Source: Euglena gracilis (taxonomy: Eukaryota; Euglenida; Euglenophyceae; Euglenales). From it: 64,000 bases of DNA. Location: assembly GCA_039621445.1 (NCBI GenBank), contig CP154954.1, positions 39,207,816 through 39,271,815 of the forward strand. The letters are read 5' to 3'. Position numbers and translations under genes: made by a program. The notes under the pieces are model-generated. The model searched no databases and had not been told where the DNA came from. It saw only the letters and a list, made by a program, of their open reading frames with translations. Below, in pieces: positions 11,216-21,743 of this stretch; positions within the stretch are counted from its first letter, which is position 1, and every line of letters starts with the position of its first letter.

Positions 11216-11319
11216 TCTCCGCGAACCACTGGTACCGCTGTCGACGGTATCTCCTCTTGCAGGCCTCGGAGAGTCCACCTTCATCTTCGCTTCTCCTGCG
11301 GGCTCGGGACGTTGCTGCT

Positions 11320-11781
11320 TCATCTGCTTGCTGGGGGCATGTCCTTCAGGGTCTCCTCCTGGAATCTTCGGTATCGGACCAAACGCGCCCGGACTGGCCA
11401 ACGCAATGGCCCAGTCGGCTGCATCTGGCCCGCTTGCTGGTCCCAGATCTCGAAGAACCGGGTTCCTTCCTCGAAGATGAAGAACTTCACTGTCATCTTC
11501 TGCAGCACTGGCCACCATGTAGTCGTACGCCACTCCGGTGCAATCAGCACCATCTCCTGCACTTGGTCCGCGATGATCTTGAGGATGACTTGGTTCATCA
11601 ATGTCCATGGGGGATTGGCCCAGATCCTTTCCCATGTCCATGTCTTCGCAAATGCATTGTCCTCCTTCGTCCAGAATTTCTGCAATCTTGCATTTTCCCA
11701 TGATGCAAATGCTTCCTGCACACCTTCTCGCTGAATGTGGAACTTGTCCAGGATCAGGTCGACGAATGCCCAGCGAAAGGC
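11320..11781 (-). CDS. DIRS/Dam-like methyltransferase-like domain of the LTR element
   Basis: Read on the minus strand directly after the TAA stop at 11784-11782 and in the same frame as the upstream Gag-like ORF. It encodes AFASWENARLQKFW, then DNAFAKTW, IWANPPWTL, then VLIAPEWRTTTWW. This is the block found downstream of RNase H in DIRS-type and some other retroelements, which has been compared with phage Dam N6-adenine methyltransferases; the NPPW would be the catalytic NPPY/DPPY-like motif IV. No S-adenosylmethionine-binding motif is obvious, so activity is unproven. The first ATG is at 11721, already close to the domain start, which fits expression by stop readthrough. A 217-residue open frame on the same strand in another phase (11701-11048) overlaps it and is also open in the other arm. 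Confidence 0.65.
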   Translation of the reverse strand, partial: AFRWAFVDLILDKFHIQREGVQEAFASWENARLQKFWTKEDNAFAKTWTWERIWANPPWTLMNQVILKIIADQVQEMVLIAPEWRTTTWWPVLQKMTVKFFIFEEGTRFFEIWDQQAGQMQPTGPLRWPVRARLVRYRRFQEETLKDMPPASR

Positions 11782-12357
11782 TTACTCCTCCGAGATGTAC
11801 TGCCTCTTGATCCTTTTGCCTCCTCCTCTTGGTCTTGGCTGGGTCTCTGGCTCGTCTACCTCGTAGTTCTCCTCATCTGCAGCTGGCCTTGATGGCGATC
11901 CTTCTTCTTCAGATCTGGTCTCCATCACCACATTCCTCCTCCTGAATGGCTGCAATGGTTCTTCCGGTTCTTCAGCTGCATCTGCATATCTTGGAGCTAG
12001 ACTGCTGAATTCTTCTTCTTCTTCTTCTTCGCCATTCCACACTGTCAATGCAGATCTCCAGTCTTCTTCGGGTAATCGGACACTCCATTTGCTCCAGCTC
12101 CAATCTGTCACTTGCTGCACTTTCTGAGATTCTTCTTCCGGCCTCCAACTGACATTCATCCCTCTGGCCTTGGAATTTTGGTAATCTGATCCTTGCATTC
12201 TGGCAAGTCTGATCACTTCGGTTTTCTGGGTGTCTCTTTGGGGTAACTTTTTCTGCCTTTTCCCTCTTATCCTTGATATTTGAATGCAATGAACTTGCCA
12301 GATTGGTATGGGTGAAGTGTTCAGGCCTGGAACCACCTGCAAAGGAGGCAGTCCCAT
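11782..12357 (-). CDS. Gag-like ORF of the small LTR element
   Basis: A 191-residue frame starting inside the 5' LTR. Residues up to about 47 come from LTR sequence; the true start may be a later ATG, such as that in SKARGMNVSWRPEEE. The product is charged: a tryptophan-rich stretch (WSWSKWSVRLPEEDW), a run of glutamates, a proline/arginine-rich tract and a basic end (RPRGGGKRIKRQY). It has no zinc knuckle. It ends in YISEE-TAA, and the frame continues into the Dam-like domain. The glutamate run differs by indels between the arms. Its identity as Gag is inferred from position; I do not recognise a capsid fold. Confidence 0.45.
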   Translation of the reverse strand: MGLPPLQVVPGLNTSPIPIWQVHCIQISRIRGKRQKKLPQRDTQKTEVIRLARMQGSDYQNSKARGMNVSWRPEEESQKVQQVTDWSWSKWSVRLPEEDWRSALTVWNGEEEEEEEFSSLAPRYADAAEEPEEPLQPFRRRNVVMETRSEEEGSPSRPAADEENYEVDEPETQPRPRGGGKRIKRQYISEE

Positions 12358-12452
12358 ATATAATTGAAATTAGGATCTTCCGCAAAGCAGAAGATCCCGC
12401 GCTTGGTCTTTTTGGCCCCGCCTGGCGGTACCCCCTGGAGCCGCCGCCAACA
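12221..12452 (-). repeat. 5' LTR of the small LTR element
   Basis: 232 bp, partner of 10001-10232. It differs from its right-arm counterpart (48632-48863) at about 10 positions by eye (about 4%), comparable with the divergence between the two LTRs of one copy. It contains the ATG at 12357 in element orientation. Confidence 0.85.
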
Positions 12453-12620
12453 TACAACCAAGCCAAGAGCTCTCTGCGCCACACAAACTCCCCTCCCACA
12501 CACCACATATCAGACACAAACAAGCCGCGCCAGGCAAACACCCAACACACACACAGTCACTATTTAAACCCCCCCAAATAACATACCCCCCCCCGCTGTT
12601 TTATTTTGGCCCCGAACTGG

Positions 12621-13706
12621 AGTAATGGCACGAACCCGGGACCCCTTAACCCCCCCTACCCCCTAACCCCCCCTAACCCCCCCTACCCCCTAACCCCCCC
12701 CTAACCCCCCCCTAACCCCCCCTAACCCCCCCTAACCCCCTAACCACCCCCCCCCCCCCCCTACCCCAACCGAACCCCCCCCTAACCCCCCCTAGCCCCC
12801 CCCCCCTAACCCCCCCTAACCCCCCCTACCCCCTAACCCCCCCTACCCCCTAACCCCCCCAAACCCCCCCTAACCCCCCCTAACCCCCCCTAACCCCCCC
12901 CTAACCCCCCCTAACCCCCCCCTACCCCCCTAACGCCCCACCGCAAACGAGTTTTTTTGAGGAAAGAGCGGATGGTAGGAAACTGTCCGGCACGGCGGGG
13001 GGGGGCTCCGCCCCCCCCCCCGAACCCCCCCCAGAACCAAAATAACACCACAATCCCAAGTTTGAAAAATTTTTGAGGAAAGAGCGGGTCGTATGCAACT
13101 GTCCGGCACGGCGGGGGGGGGCTCCGCCCCCCCCCGAACCCCCCCCCAGAACCAAAATACACAATCCCAAGTTTGAAAATTCTTTTTGAGGGAAAGAGCG
13201 GGTCGTATGCAACTGTCCGGCACGGCGGGGGGGGGCTCCGCCCCCCCCCGAACCCCCCCCCCAGAACCAAAATAACACAATCCCAAAGTTTGAAAATTTT
13301 TTTTGAGGGAAAGAGCGGGTCGTATGCAACTGTCCGGGGGTCGGTTTGACATTCTCCGCCCCCCACAACCCCACCAGAATCAAAACAGCTCCTAAGCCCC
13401 CCGCCCCCCCTAACCCCCCCCTAACCCCCCCTAACCCCCCCTACCCCCCTAACCACCCCCCTACCCCCCCCTACCCCCCCCTACCCCCCCCCCCCCCCCT
13501 ACCCCCCCCTAACCCCCCTCCCCCCTCACCACCCCCCCTAACCCCCCCTAACCCCCCCTAACCCCCCCTAGCCCCCCCCTAACCCCCCTAACCCCCCCTA
13601 CCCCCTTACCATCCCCCCCTAACCCCCCCTAACCCCCCCACCCCCCCTAACCCCCCCTAACCCCCCCTAACCCCCCCTAGCCATTCCCCACTTCGTGCCA
13701 TATGTG
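12621..13706. mobile_element. MITE-like insertion filled with CCCCCCTAA-type repeats
   Basis: Flanked by the 9-bp direct repeat CCGAACTGG (12612-12620 and 13707-13715). The right arm has a single uninterrupted copy of that site at about 48465-48478, an empty-site control. Near the ends lie matching inverted repeats ATGGCACGAA (about 12625-12634) and TTCGTGCCAT (about 13692-13701). The interior is almost entirely C5-C8 plus TAA, TAC or TAG units, interrupted at 12945-13340 by a four-copy block. No transposase frame is present. An 8-9 bp duplication would fit a hAT-like transposase acting in trans, but the four terminal bases are not paired, so the exact ends are uncertain. Confidence 0.75.
12945..13340. 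repeat. Four tandem copies of a 115-bp unit inside the C-rich array
   Basis: The marker AAAGAGCGG occurs at about 12963, 13079, 13193 and 13310. Each copy carries CAACTGTCCGGCACGGCGG, a GGGGGCTCCGCCCCC hairpin and CAGAACCAAAATA. Open frames of about 150 residues on the minus strand are only read-through of this repeat in three phases and are not genes. Confidence 0.75.
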
Positions 13707-13940
13707 CCGAACTGGGGCACCAGGGGGGGATGTGCAATTTGGGTGCGTGTGTTATTTTTACATGGAAAACCAACGGAAAACAGGGGGGGTGTTATTTGGG
13801 GTGGGGTTTTTTGGGGGTTGTTATTTGGGGGGTTTTATACTGAAGATGAGCCTCGCTCATTTTCACTAACCTCTCACCCAGACACCGAAAACCCCCTCTG
13901 TAAACACTTCAGTATCGTATCGCTCTTAAAACCTTATATT

Positions 13941-14040
13941 CACAGAGACCACAGGCGACCTGTGGCCGCACAAGGATTGATGAGGAGTTTCTCCTTGTGG
14001 CAAGGGCCAAACCACACGTTTCCCTGGGCACAGGGCACGG
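13941..14040 (+). repeat. Hairpin-forming 100-bp element, left-arm copy
   Basis: Contains CCACAGGCGACCTGTGG (perfect stem of 7, loop of 3), then a stem pairing ACAAGGA with TCCTTGT, then AGGGCCAAAC and CGTTTCCCTGGGC. Related copies lie at 30889-30977 in the spacer and, inverted, at about 48156-48256. Stem sequences vary but pairing is kept, suggesting a structured RNA segment such as a SINE or LINE tail. Around it (13710-13940) are GTTATTTGGGG repeats and no gene. Confidence 0.5.
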
Positions 14041-14169
14041 TCAAGAAGAAGTCCAAAAAAACCAGAAGTCCAAAAAATGAGACACGGACAACCTCTCATG
14101 CCCGGCTGTCAACTTCGACAGTTTGTTGTAAAATATTTCACCCACCATGGACTCCTCCAAACAATCTCA

Positions 14170-14442
14170 CTATTTTATGAAAAAGATGCTGCAATGAGGG
14201 AGGAAAGCTCGCCCGATGGTCCACGTCCCGGGGACGTTCTTGTCATGAGGTACGACACGGATGGACCAGCGGCGATCGATGTCACCATCCGACACCCCTA
14301 GGCACCATCTCCGACGCGCCCTGGCACGGATGAGACCTGAAAGTGGCACAAGGCTCAAGAGGAGGATAAGGTGAGGAAGTATGGCGAGTGGTGCCAGCGG
14401 AGAGGCTGGACATTAATCCCCTTCGTAGTGGACTGCTATTGA
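14170..14442 (+). pseudogene. LINE tail fragment
   Basis: The frame from 14077 contains RPGDVLVMRYDTDGPAAIDV (about 14221-14283), the conserved block that follows the RT in this LINE group. A second frame at about 14361-14442 reads KYGEWCQRRGWTLIPFVVDC before a TGA. RT domains are absent, so this is a 5'-truncated copy, the usual fate of LINE insertions. Mirrored on the minus strand at about 47758-48050. Confidence 0.65.
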
Positions 14443-14459
14443 GAGATGGGGGATGCCGC

Positions 14460-15860
14460 ACTCACAATCGTTACCAATTCTGTTCACCTCCTTGCCGGCC
14501 AGGCGACGCATGGGAGAGAAGGGGAGTTGAGGGCAATTGCTGGCAAGCACTCAGTAAGGTAATGTCCAGAGAGTTGGCGGGGCAACTGGTTTTGGGGGCA
14601 GTGCGTGAGGACTCGGCCGATGGGGGCGTTGCCGAAGCTCGTCGACCGTACACATAAAAAGAACAGCACGCCCAGCCTCTAAAGCCCAGATATTTCTCAA
14701 AGCTGTGTATGCAAAGTTTTTCCAGGTGCCCATAGGGCCTGTCAGTACAACAAACTGAGGTGCGCTGGTGGAAACAACTGCTGCCTAAAGTGGACTTCGA
14801 CTCACGACTACGGCAGAGGACCTCTACAGCAGCCAAAGCAAGCAAGACTCTACACCCGTCACGCTACCAAATTAGCACGATGGAGCCGCAACGACACCCC
14901 GAGGAGCCGCAAGGCAGGAAAGACAACAAGCTGACCTGCGGCACCTTACCATTCCCCCCATAAACCTGCCGAGATGCCGCCCACCCGCCACTGGAAACCG
15001 GGATCACCGGCCCACCGGTCATCAACACCCAGACCGTAAACGGCACTGACACCCGCAACCTCCCAATTGCCTGCCCAACCACTCTTACTCACGTTGCCGA
15101 AGAACTCCGGAAGCTGAGCAACAACGGCCTCGCCTCGGGCTGTTACTATTGTATAAGCTCGCCCTATTACCTTCCGTCCCTTCACAAGCGAGCATAGAAT
15201 GTTGCCTCTGTATATAGCCTTACTGCTCCAAGCTCCTCAAATCCAGTAGGCTGTTCCACCGGTCGGTGGACTCGGTTCGCCCAACCACCGTTCGGAAGGT
15301 TGTACAGCTCCCTATGCCTTGGGCCTGCCCGCTGCCGTGGACATCCTTTCCAAGTGCGCTAACGATTGTTTGCGACACCCCTCAATGAACTTGGCCAGAT
15401 TGCCCCACTGCCGCAATGGGCCAATGACAAAAACTTGATCTTCAGGCACAGTCTCCACACAATACATAACGTTGGTGGAATCAGCAGAGCATGCTTTCCC
15501 GCCAGAAAACACTTTCTGACGCATTAAATGGACCTGAAGCTATACGCTTTGCAAGCCAATGCCAACCACGTGCCGTGGCGTGGGCCGCTTTGACACCATC
15601 TCAAGGACTGCGCACCCTTTTACCCACAGCTGAATTCCGCTGCACACTTCGTTGGTCCCTCACATGAATGGAATGGAATGACCCTCACACCAATGGAATC
15701 CTATCCCAAACTCTGTCCCAAATGCTTTGCATCATCAGTTTTTCTCGGACACCACCTCGTTTGCTGCAAATCAAACTTCATTACCACAGGCAAGCTTCAC
15801 AGCCTGTAAAGAAAACGACCTGAATTACCGTTTACTGCCTGGGTACATTTGTGCGGGATA
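14460..15860. other. Unrecognised arm segment
   Basis: There is no recognisable domain. Two minus-strand frames are shared with the other arm: 14946-15185 (about 79 residues, partner near 47106-47336) and 15312-15524 (70 residues, containing VETVPEDQVFVIGPL, partner 46676-46885). They are short, interrupted, and may be remnants of a further mobile element. Confidence 0.4.
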
Positions 15861-16063
15861 ACCTTCTTTGCTTCTCGGCTTGTTCGAGGTCCATGGGGAT
15901 TCCCTGCCACCGCACAGGATCGATTACCCTGTCCAGTTGAGTCTCAACTCCCCGCGTGGCCTTTGTTATAAATTGTTTCATCTCCTGTTACTTGAAAAGA
16001 TCTTTTCCTTTCTCGGGGTTAGTGTGGGGTGGGCCCTTGGGGGGTCTCTGGCCACAGAACGGG

Positions 16064-16071
16064 TATAAAAA
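16064..16071 (+). promoter_or_regulatory. TATA-like box upstream of the Ty3 gag, left arm
   Basis: GGGTATAAAAAGCAGGCAGG lies about 1.2 kb upstream of the Gag ATG and is preserved in the other arm (46142-46149, inverted). Position and sequence suit the U3 part of a 5' LTR (about 15.9-17.1 kb). However, no second copy of this region is found after the integrase, so the LTR cannot be confirmed. TGGTGGCATCAG at about 17120 is a possible primer-binding site, unproven. Confidence 0.4.
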
Positions 16072-17296
16072 GCAGGCAGGTCTTGCTAAAAGCAGCGAAA
16101 GGCCTTCAAATTGCGGGTCGTGGTCAGACATTGACGCAAGGGAACAAGCGCTTCTTAGGCACACCAGCAGCAACAATTCCTGCTTCAGAATTCACTTCAG
16201 ACCACAAGACCTGTACCTGAACAGAAAATTAACTTAGAATTCAAATGAATCTTGACAAACTTGAATTGACTTGAAACTGGAACCAGATTTGCCGTTGCAA
16301 ATGTATAATCAGATTGAGGAAGGACAGAATAGTGACCGCGCCTTGTAGAAGTCAGTGTGGCCAGCCTTGTGTAAAATGTGGTCCGAGGTTAAAATTCCGT
16401 CAGGAAGGGATTATCCTTATTGTTTCGTCATTGAAACTGCAGGTCCCTGGTTAGTCCAAGTTCTCTGTTTAATTCTGGGGCGCCTCGGTTAGCTTTTAAG
16501 GGTGGCGCCTGAGGTTAGCCAACTTGCCAGGACACTCAGCACTCCTGACCCGCACTCCCCTTCCCAAGGAGTTGTTTACAACTCTTCTCGACTCACTTAG
16601 GAAGGGATGCGGAGTGCGTTTGTTAAAAGGGGGCTGGACCGCTCATGTGCTGGTCACAGGCCGGTCCACCGTCTTCCCTGCTCGAAGGGGGGGGTCTGGC
16701 CTGGTTGCTTTTTCTTTTTTTTAAGGGGCTGTCCCCCCCAGGTCCCTTGTCGAGTGGGGGAGGGGGCAGGCGCAAGGCGCCCATCACAGACCCCGCCGTT
16801 TTTGCAAAGGGGTAGCACCCGTTTGGGGGGTTCCGCCTGCACCTGCCAAGCGGTCAGCCACCGGCCAGGTGCGAATTCTTACAAAAATCAAGCGAAGGCT
16901 GAGTCAGGGTCTTCCGGTTAAAATCAGGCTGTGGCAGGGTGTGAGTCAGGGGTGCTTAGTGCCCAAAACAACACAACCTAACACTACCCAACCTGATGAC
17001 TCCGCAGTTAGGATTATGAAAATTATATTAGGAAATACAAATACGCTGACTCCATCTGTCCCTGCACAGGGCTCTGTCTCTGTTTTTGTCTGTTTTAAGT
17101 TCAAGAACTGAATTATCTTGGTGGCATCAGTTATCATTCTTACCCTGGACATTACGTACCTTGGTCTGTGGATTCATTTGTACTTCATTTGTGGCTTTGC
17201 TTGCTGGATTGCTTGTGTATTTTTTTATCAAAGGAAAGGTGTGAGCCAACCAACCCACCTGTTTTCACCCAAAAAAACCCACCCAAAACAAGAAAA

Positions 17297-20200
17297 ATGC
17301 AATTTCTGAAACAATCCGCAACGGGAATTGAAAAAACCCTGACCGGGGTTAAAGATCCTACGCAACGGGGTGCCGGCCCCGAGGGACTGGAAACTCAAGG
17401 GCGGGTACCACGAATACAACATGGTAGCAGAGGTAGGTTGCCCATTTGTGATTCCCCTCCAACATGCGGCTACGAACAAGAAACTGAAAAACGACAAGAA
17501 AGTGAAGAGAATGACGCTGACATGCCAGCTGCCGAAACCGCCATCGCTAGGGTGGTGGAGCCGGCGGATGGCTGTCCAGCTCTGAACCAAACACTGGATG
17601 TGCCAGCTGCCTTAACCGCCATCGCCAGTGTGGTGGAGCAGGCAGATGGTTTCCCAGCCCTGAACCAAACACTGGAAACGCCAGCTGCCTTAACCGCCAT
17701 CGCTAGGGTGGTGGAGCCGGCAGATGGCGTTGCCGCCATATACCAGTCACTGGACAGCAACAGGTGGACTGAAACTGAACAAAACGGCACAGACATTACA
17801 GTGCCGCAGGCATGCAATGACAGCCCACGTGTCGTTGCCATGGTGCACATGGACCAGAACGACACTGAAAAGACCGGTCCATCACCAGACTACACTGAAC
17901 TGGACGAAAACAACGAACCGTACTTTGACAAACAGGTGTTTGCACCACAAAACTGGCTCCAACTGCCAGAACATGACGCTCAGAACAACCAAAGCTGGCA
18001 AACCGCAACAGCACAGCAACCAGGAACCCAGAGTTTTGCTCTGGTGGCGGTGCGACAGAGACCGGAACAACCTGACCGCCTCCAGGGTGAAATTGAAACT
18101 TCGTACCAGGAACCATCGTACAGCTCGTACGAGATTCCGAAGCTGGAACCACAGAACCAGGACACTGACTGGGACTGGTGGTCGAACTTTGCTTACGAAA
18201 CTAGACAGCTGACCCAGGAATTTCAACAGTTCAGACACAAAACTGAACAGACGAACCAGCAAACGGCAGAAACACTGCAGCAGCTACAGCAAAAAACGAC
18301 GGAATGGGTCAGCGAACTGCACGCAACAGTCAACAGACAGGCTGAAGCACTCCTGACAGAAATCAAAGGCAGACACGAAGAACTGACAACAGTCCTCGCA
18401 ACAACGCAAGCGAACATGGAACTGGTGACAGTGAACCAGAACAAACTGTACCAGGAACATTTCAACGGAATGTCACAGCAGATCGCGGAAATCAGGGAAA
18501 TGTCTGGCTCAACGGGCGAAAAACTCAGGGAATTTCACAGTTTTCTGCAGATGGCTGGTGGAAATGCACAGAACCAGGGTGAACATCTGGTTGGTTTACT
18601 GCACCGACAGCGAGAAAACGAAAAAACAACTGCAGAACTGCAACAGAGAACGGCTGTGGCAGAAGAACGGGTTGCAGGAATCACAGGCGGCGTCCAAGCG
18701 GTGAACAGCAAAGTGGACGAAACTGTGGCAACAGTTTTCAGAAAGGTTGAAAAACTCAGAGGCGAAATCAGCAGTGTGGTGGAAAGAATTCAGAAGGACA
18801 TGGGCAGTGAAATCGGAAATCTAGCAGGACGGGTTCAGCAGCAGGAAACAAAAAAACAACAACCATTCAAAACTGTGATTACCTGCACAAAAAAATGGTC
18901 GAACTGCAGAAAATACCAGATCAGCAACAGCAGATTACACAGCTAAACGAGGAAATCGGCAGACTGAAACGACAGGTGGAAAACCTGACCTCCAACGAAG
19001 AAAAACACAAGCAACGCACTGAACGACTGAACCTGGAGGTCGGCAGCCTGGGTCACAAGGTGGACGAAACAGTCCAAACGACTCAAAAACTGCTGGGTGA
19101 ACTGCAGAAAGGTGCCATTAAGACGGGAACACATGCCACACCGGAACAAGCTAAATGGATGAAAATGACATCTGCCACTAGCTCAATGACACCCAGGGTC
19201 GGTCAAATGGAAGCAAAACTGGCTGGTCTGACAACAAAACGGCAGAACGGGAAACACATGACAACAGCATTTACATGCTCTGACCACGGAACTGCAAACA
19301 CAGCAGAAACGGTGGACAGAACAGTTGGTGACCCTGGACAGAAAACACAGCACAGTGACAAAAACGACTGAGAACCTGACCGGAAAACTGGAAAGGGAAA
19401 ACACCCAGCAAATCACAAACCCCAGCCCTAGCCTGGCTAAAATACCCAAACGTCTTGAAAATTTAAGCATTTCTTCTCGCCCAGCCTGCACAGGGGCCTT
19501 CTGGCCGGAGACAGGGGCCGGCCCCCTGGCCAGTGGGCCTCCCGCGAGGTCCCAGGCTGGACAGCCAGGGGCAGCCACGACAGCCCAACGAACGGAACAG
19601 CCCACCCAGGGGACAGACAGGGCCTCGGGCCAACGGGGATCAGGGACCGCACAACCCCAGAACCTGCCCCCAGCCCCGAGGGGCCAGCCCATAGGGCAAC
19701 CTGGGACGGGGACCCCAGAACCCCACACCTGGTTGACGGGGATGGGGACCCCACAACCCCTGGCCCAGCCACCGCCAGCCCTGAGGGGCCAGCCCGCAGG
19801 AAGCCAAAGGACGGGGACCCAGAACCCCAGGCCTGTCAAACGGGGGAGGGGACCCCACAACCCCTCACAGGTACGTTCAGCCAGAGCAGCCAGCACTGGG
19901 GGGCTGAAACACCACACCCAAAAATGGAAGGAGTAGCTGCAACACTGGGGACCGTTAACTCGGCTTCCCTGGTGGGGCAGCTCATCCAGCAAGAAATAAA
20001 GACTGCCTTGACACCTTTAATTGCCCAACTGACTCGACAAACGGAACAACGACCGACTGCAGTGCCGACCAGCCCAGCACTTCCGACGAACCCGACAAGC
20101 CCTGCACCACAGCCAACCCAGCCGACGCAGCAGACTCAACAGCCAGTGACGACACAACAAAACCCACAGTTCTGGACTCGGGGCTTGTTCATGTGGGCAG

Positions 20201-21740
20201 ACGAAACAGAAACTCAGAAAACAGCCACAACAACCTGGGTGGGACCCCAGGTGGGGTCTACCCAAACTGCCATCCATCACATAGGAGACGAAACAGTGGT
20301 GGCACCCGTTGCAACGGCCCCGACAGCATCCTTCGGGCTGCTGCTGGGTCCAGTGGGCGCGGCAATGACAAAAGACCTGGTAAGACCAACACTGCAGGGG
20401 AATTTCGTAGATTTTGCCGTGAAATTTCCAATGCACCTGCAACGTGTGTCATCCAGTCAGGGGTCCCTGACTGATGACCTGAAACTGTCACTGCTGGAGG
20501 GCAGCCTGGACAGTGCCAGTAAACTGGAACTACAACGCAGACAGGAACGCGGTGAGAAAATAAAATACCAGGAATTTTGGAACTGGTGTGCCAGAAATAT
20601 GGTGGAGACACGCAATCAGCCATAAAAGACGAACTGAAAAACCTGAGACCAAAAACGGAAGGAAAACTGACACTGGAAGCGTGGAGGGAGTTTGATGCCC
20701 ATTTCAAACTCCTCTACAGCAGGCTGGAAAATCCATCAGAGGAAGACGCTTACAACCCGGTGGCTGAAAAAATGCCTGAAACACAACGCAGAAGCTGCAT
20801 CAGGGAACAGGACCGCAGAAATCAGGACAGACCAACACTGAAACTGAAAGGGGTCACGAACATTACGAACGTCCCAGATGCAACGACGGAAGACGTTTGT
20901 GACCTGGTGGCAGCAACTGTGGGTACAGGTGAGAATTTTCAGGTGGCACGAGACGGACAAAACTTCAGAATCCATCTGCACAGCAGCAGAGCTGCTGAAC
21001 TGCTCCTGATGAAAAACTGTTCAACGCTGCTGACTGGACACAAACCACACTTCACACAGGTGCAAGCCAGACTGACTCTGGACGAACTGTTCGAACGGGT
21101 GGAAACTGAACTCAGGTGCCAACAACAGTCAGACTCCCTGGGTAAGGAGTACAACGGCTGGCAGAACCAACCTCGTGAAAACAGATCACGGTCGATGGAC
21201 CGCAGGGGTTACGTCAGGGAAGACAAGGAGGAGGAAAAAACAAAATACAGAAGTCGGACACCACCTTCCAGATCCCGACCCAACTCCCCTGGACCTCGAA
21301 CCACAACACCTGAAAAACCAAGACCCCCCTCTCCACGCCAGCAGGTGCCCATGGCAGTTTCAGAACAGCCTGGCCAGGGACGATACACCAACTGGTCAGA
21401 CTGGAGACAGAACGACTAAGGCAAAGGCAAAGGAAAGGGGAAAGGTCAAAACTGGGGTTCAACCCAAAACTGGAACCAGAACCAGAACTGGAATCATAAT
21501 TACGGCAAGGGCTACGATTCCGGAAAGGGATACAACTCTGGGAAAGGATACGATTCTGGGAAGGGGAGCGGGAAAGGAAAAGGTAAAGGGCAGCCACAGC
21601 CACAGCCAGCAGTAACGAAAACTGAACCACAGCCACAACAAACCAATTCACAGGGGCCAGCCAACCAGCCACGGGGACAGCCAAAGGCGGAAGCAGCCTC
21701 CAGCAATCGCTGGCAGCCAGTTCAAAATGCAGAACGGAAG
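17297..21740 (+). pseudogene. gag: Ty3-family Gag, left copy (frameshifted)
   Basis: About 1480 codons from ATG 17297 to TGA 21741. That start is chosen because MQFLKQSATGIEKTL aligns with the start of the related Gag at 58455; the frame is also open upstream to 17168. Order: three 40-residue repeats of the type PAALTAIARVVEPADG (about 17520-17740); a glutamine-rich, coiled-coil-like region (about 18150-19370); a proline/glycine-rich linker (about 19480-20170); a capsid-like helical region (about 20330-21150); a basic tail; then a GKG-rich tail (about 21420-21600) in place of zinc knuckles. Frame changes near 18.9, 19.3, 19.9 and 20.6 kb break it. A TAA at 21417-21419 inside the GKG tail is shared with the other arm. 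It would coat and package element RNA in the cytoplasm. Confidence 0.75.
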
Positions 21741-21743
21741 TGA

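Larger units (their letters stand above)
9996..12457 (-). mobile_element. Non-autonomous LTR retroelement with Dam-like domain, left copy
   Basis: The element body is 10001-12452, flanked by the direct repeat TACAA at 9996-10000 and 12453-12457, a 5-bp target-site duplication. It has 232-bp terminal repeats and reads on the minus strand. A polypurine tract GGGAGGGAAG lies immediately before the 3' LTR (RC of about 10233-10242), as expected for plus-strand priming. The interior encodes a Gag-like ORF and a Dam/DIRS-like domain but no RT, protease or integrase, so mobilisation must have been in trans. The copy in the other arm (48632-51064) keeps one intact TTGTA and one mutated TTGTT target-site duplication at the same places, so insertion predates the inverted duplication. 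Confidence 0.85.

Noticed and set aside
12640-13690. A chromosome end or CRISPR-like array
   Set aside because: Unique, non-repetitive DNA continues on both sides, the array is bounded by target-site-like duplications, and the units are too short and irregular for repeat-spacer architecture.
13941-14040. A hammerhead ribozyme (the TTGATGAG string resembles its core)
   Set aside because: The GAAA box and the third stem are not present at the required spacing, and the spacer copy lacks the TGATGAG string altogether.
17118-17135. TGGTGGCATCAG as a definite tRNA primer-binding site
   Set aside because: It has the expected TGG start and position before gag, but no LTR end (CA) adjoins it and I cannot match a specific tRNA 3' end, so it is mentioned only as a possibility.
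19183-19992. A 269-codon minus-strand frame, and similar long antisense frames at 17470-17865, 20258-20707 and 42259-43014
   Set aside because: They are antisense shadows of the GC-rich, proline/glutamine-rich Gag coding sequence, of low complexity, with no independent domain.
21417-21419. The TAA before the GKG tail as the true Gag-Pol recoding stop
   Set aside because: It is in frame and shared by both arms, but it would exclude the GKG tail from Gag. The right-edge family has its stop after the tail, matching the TGA at 21741 instead.
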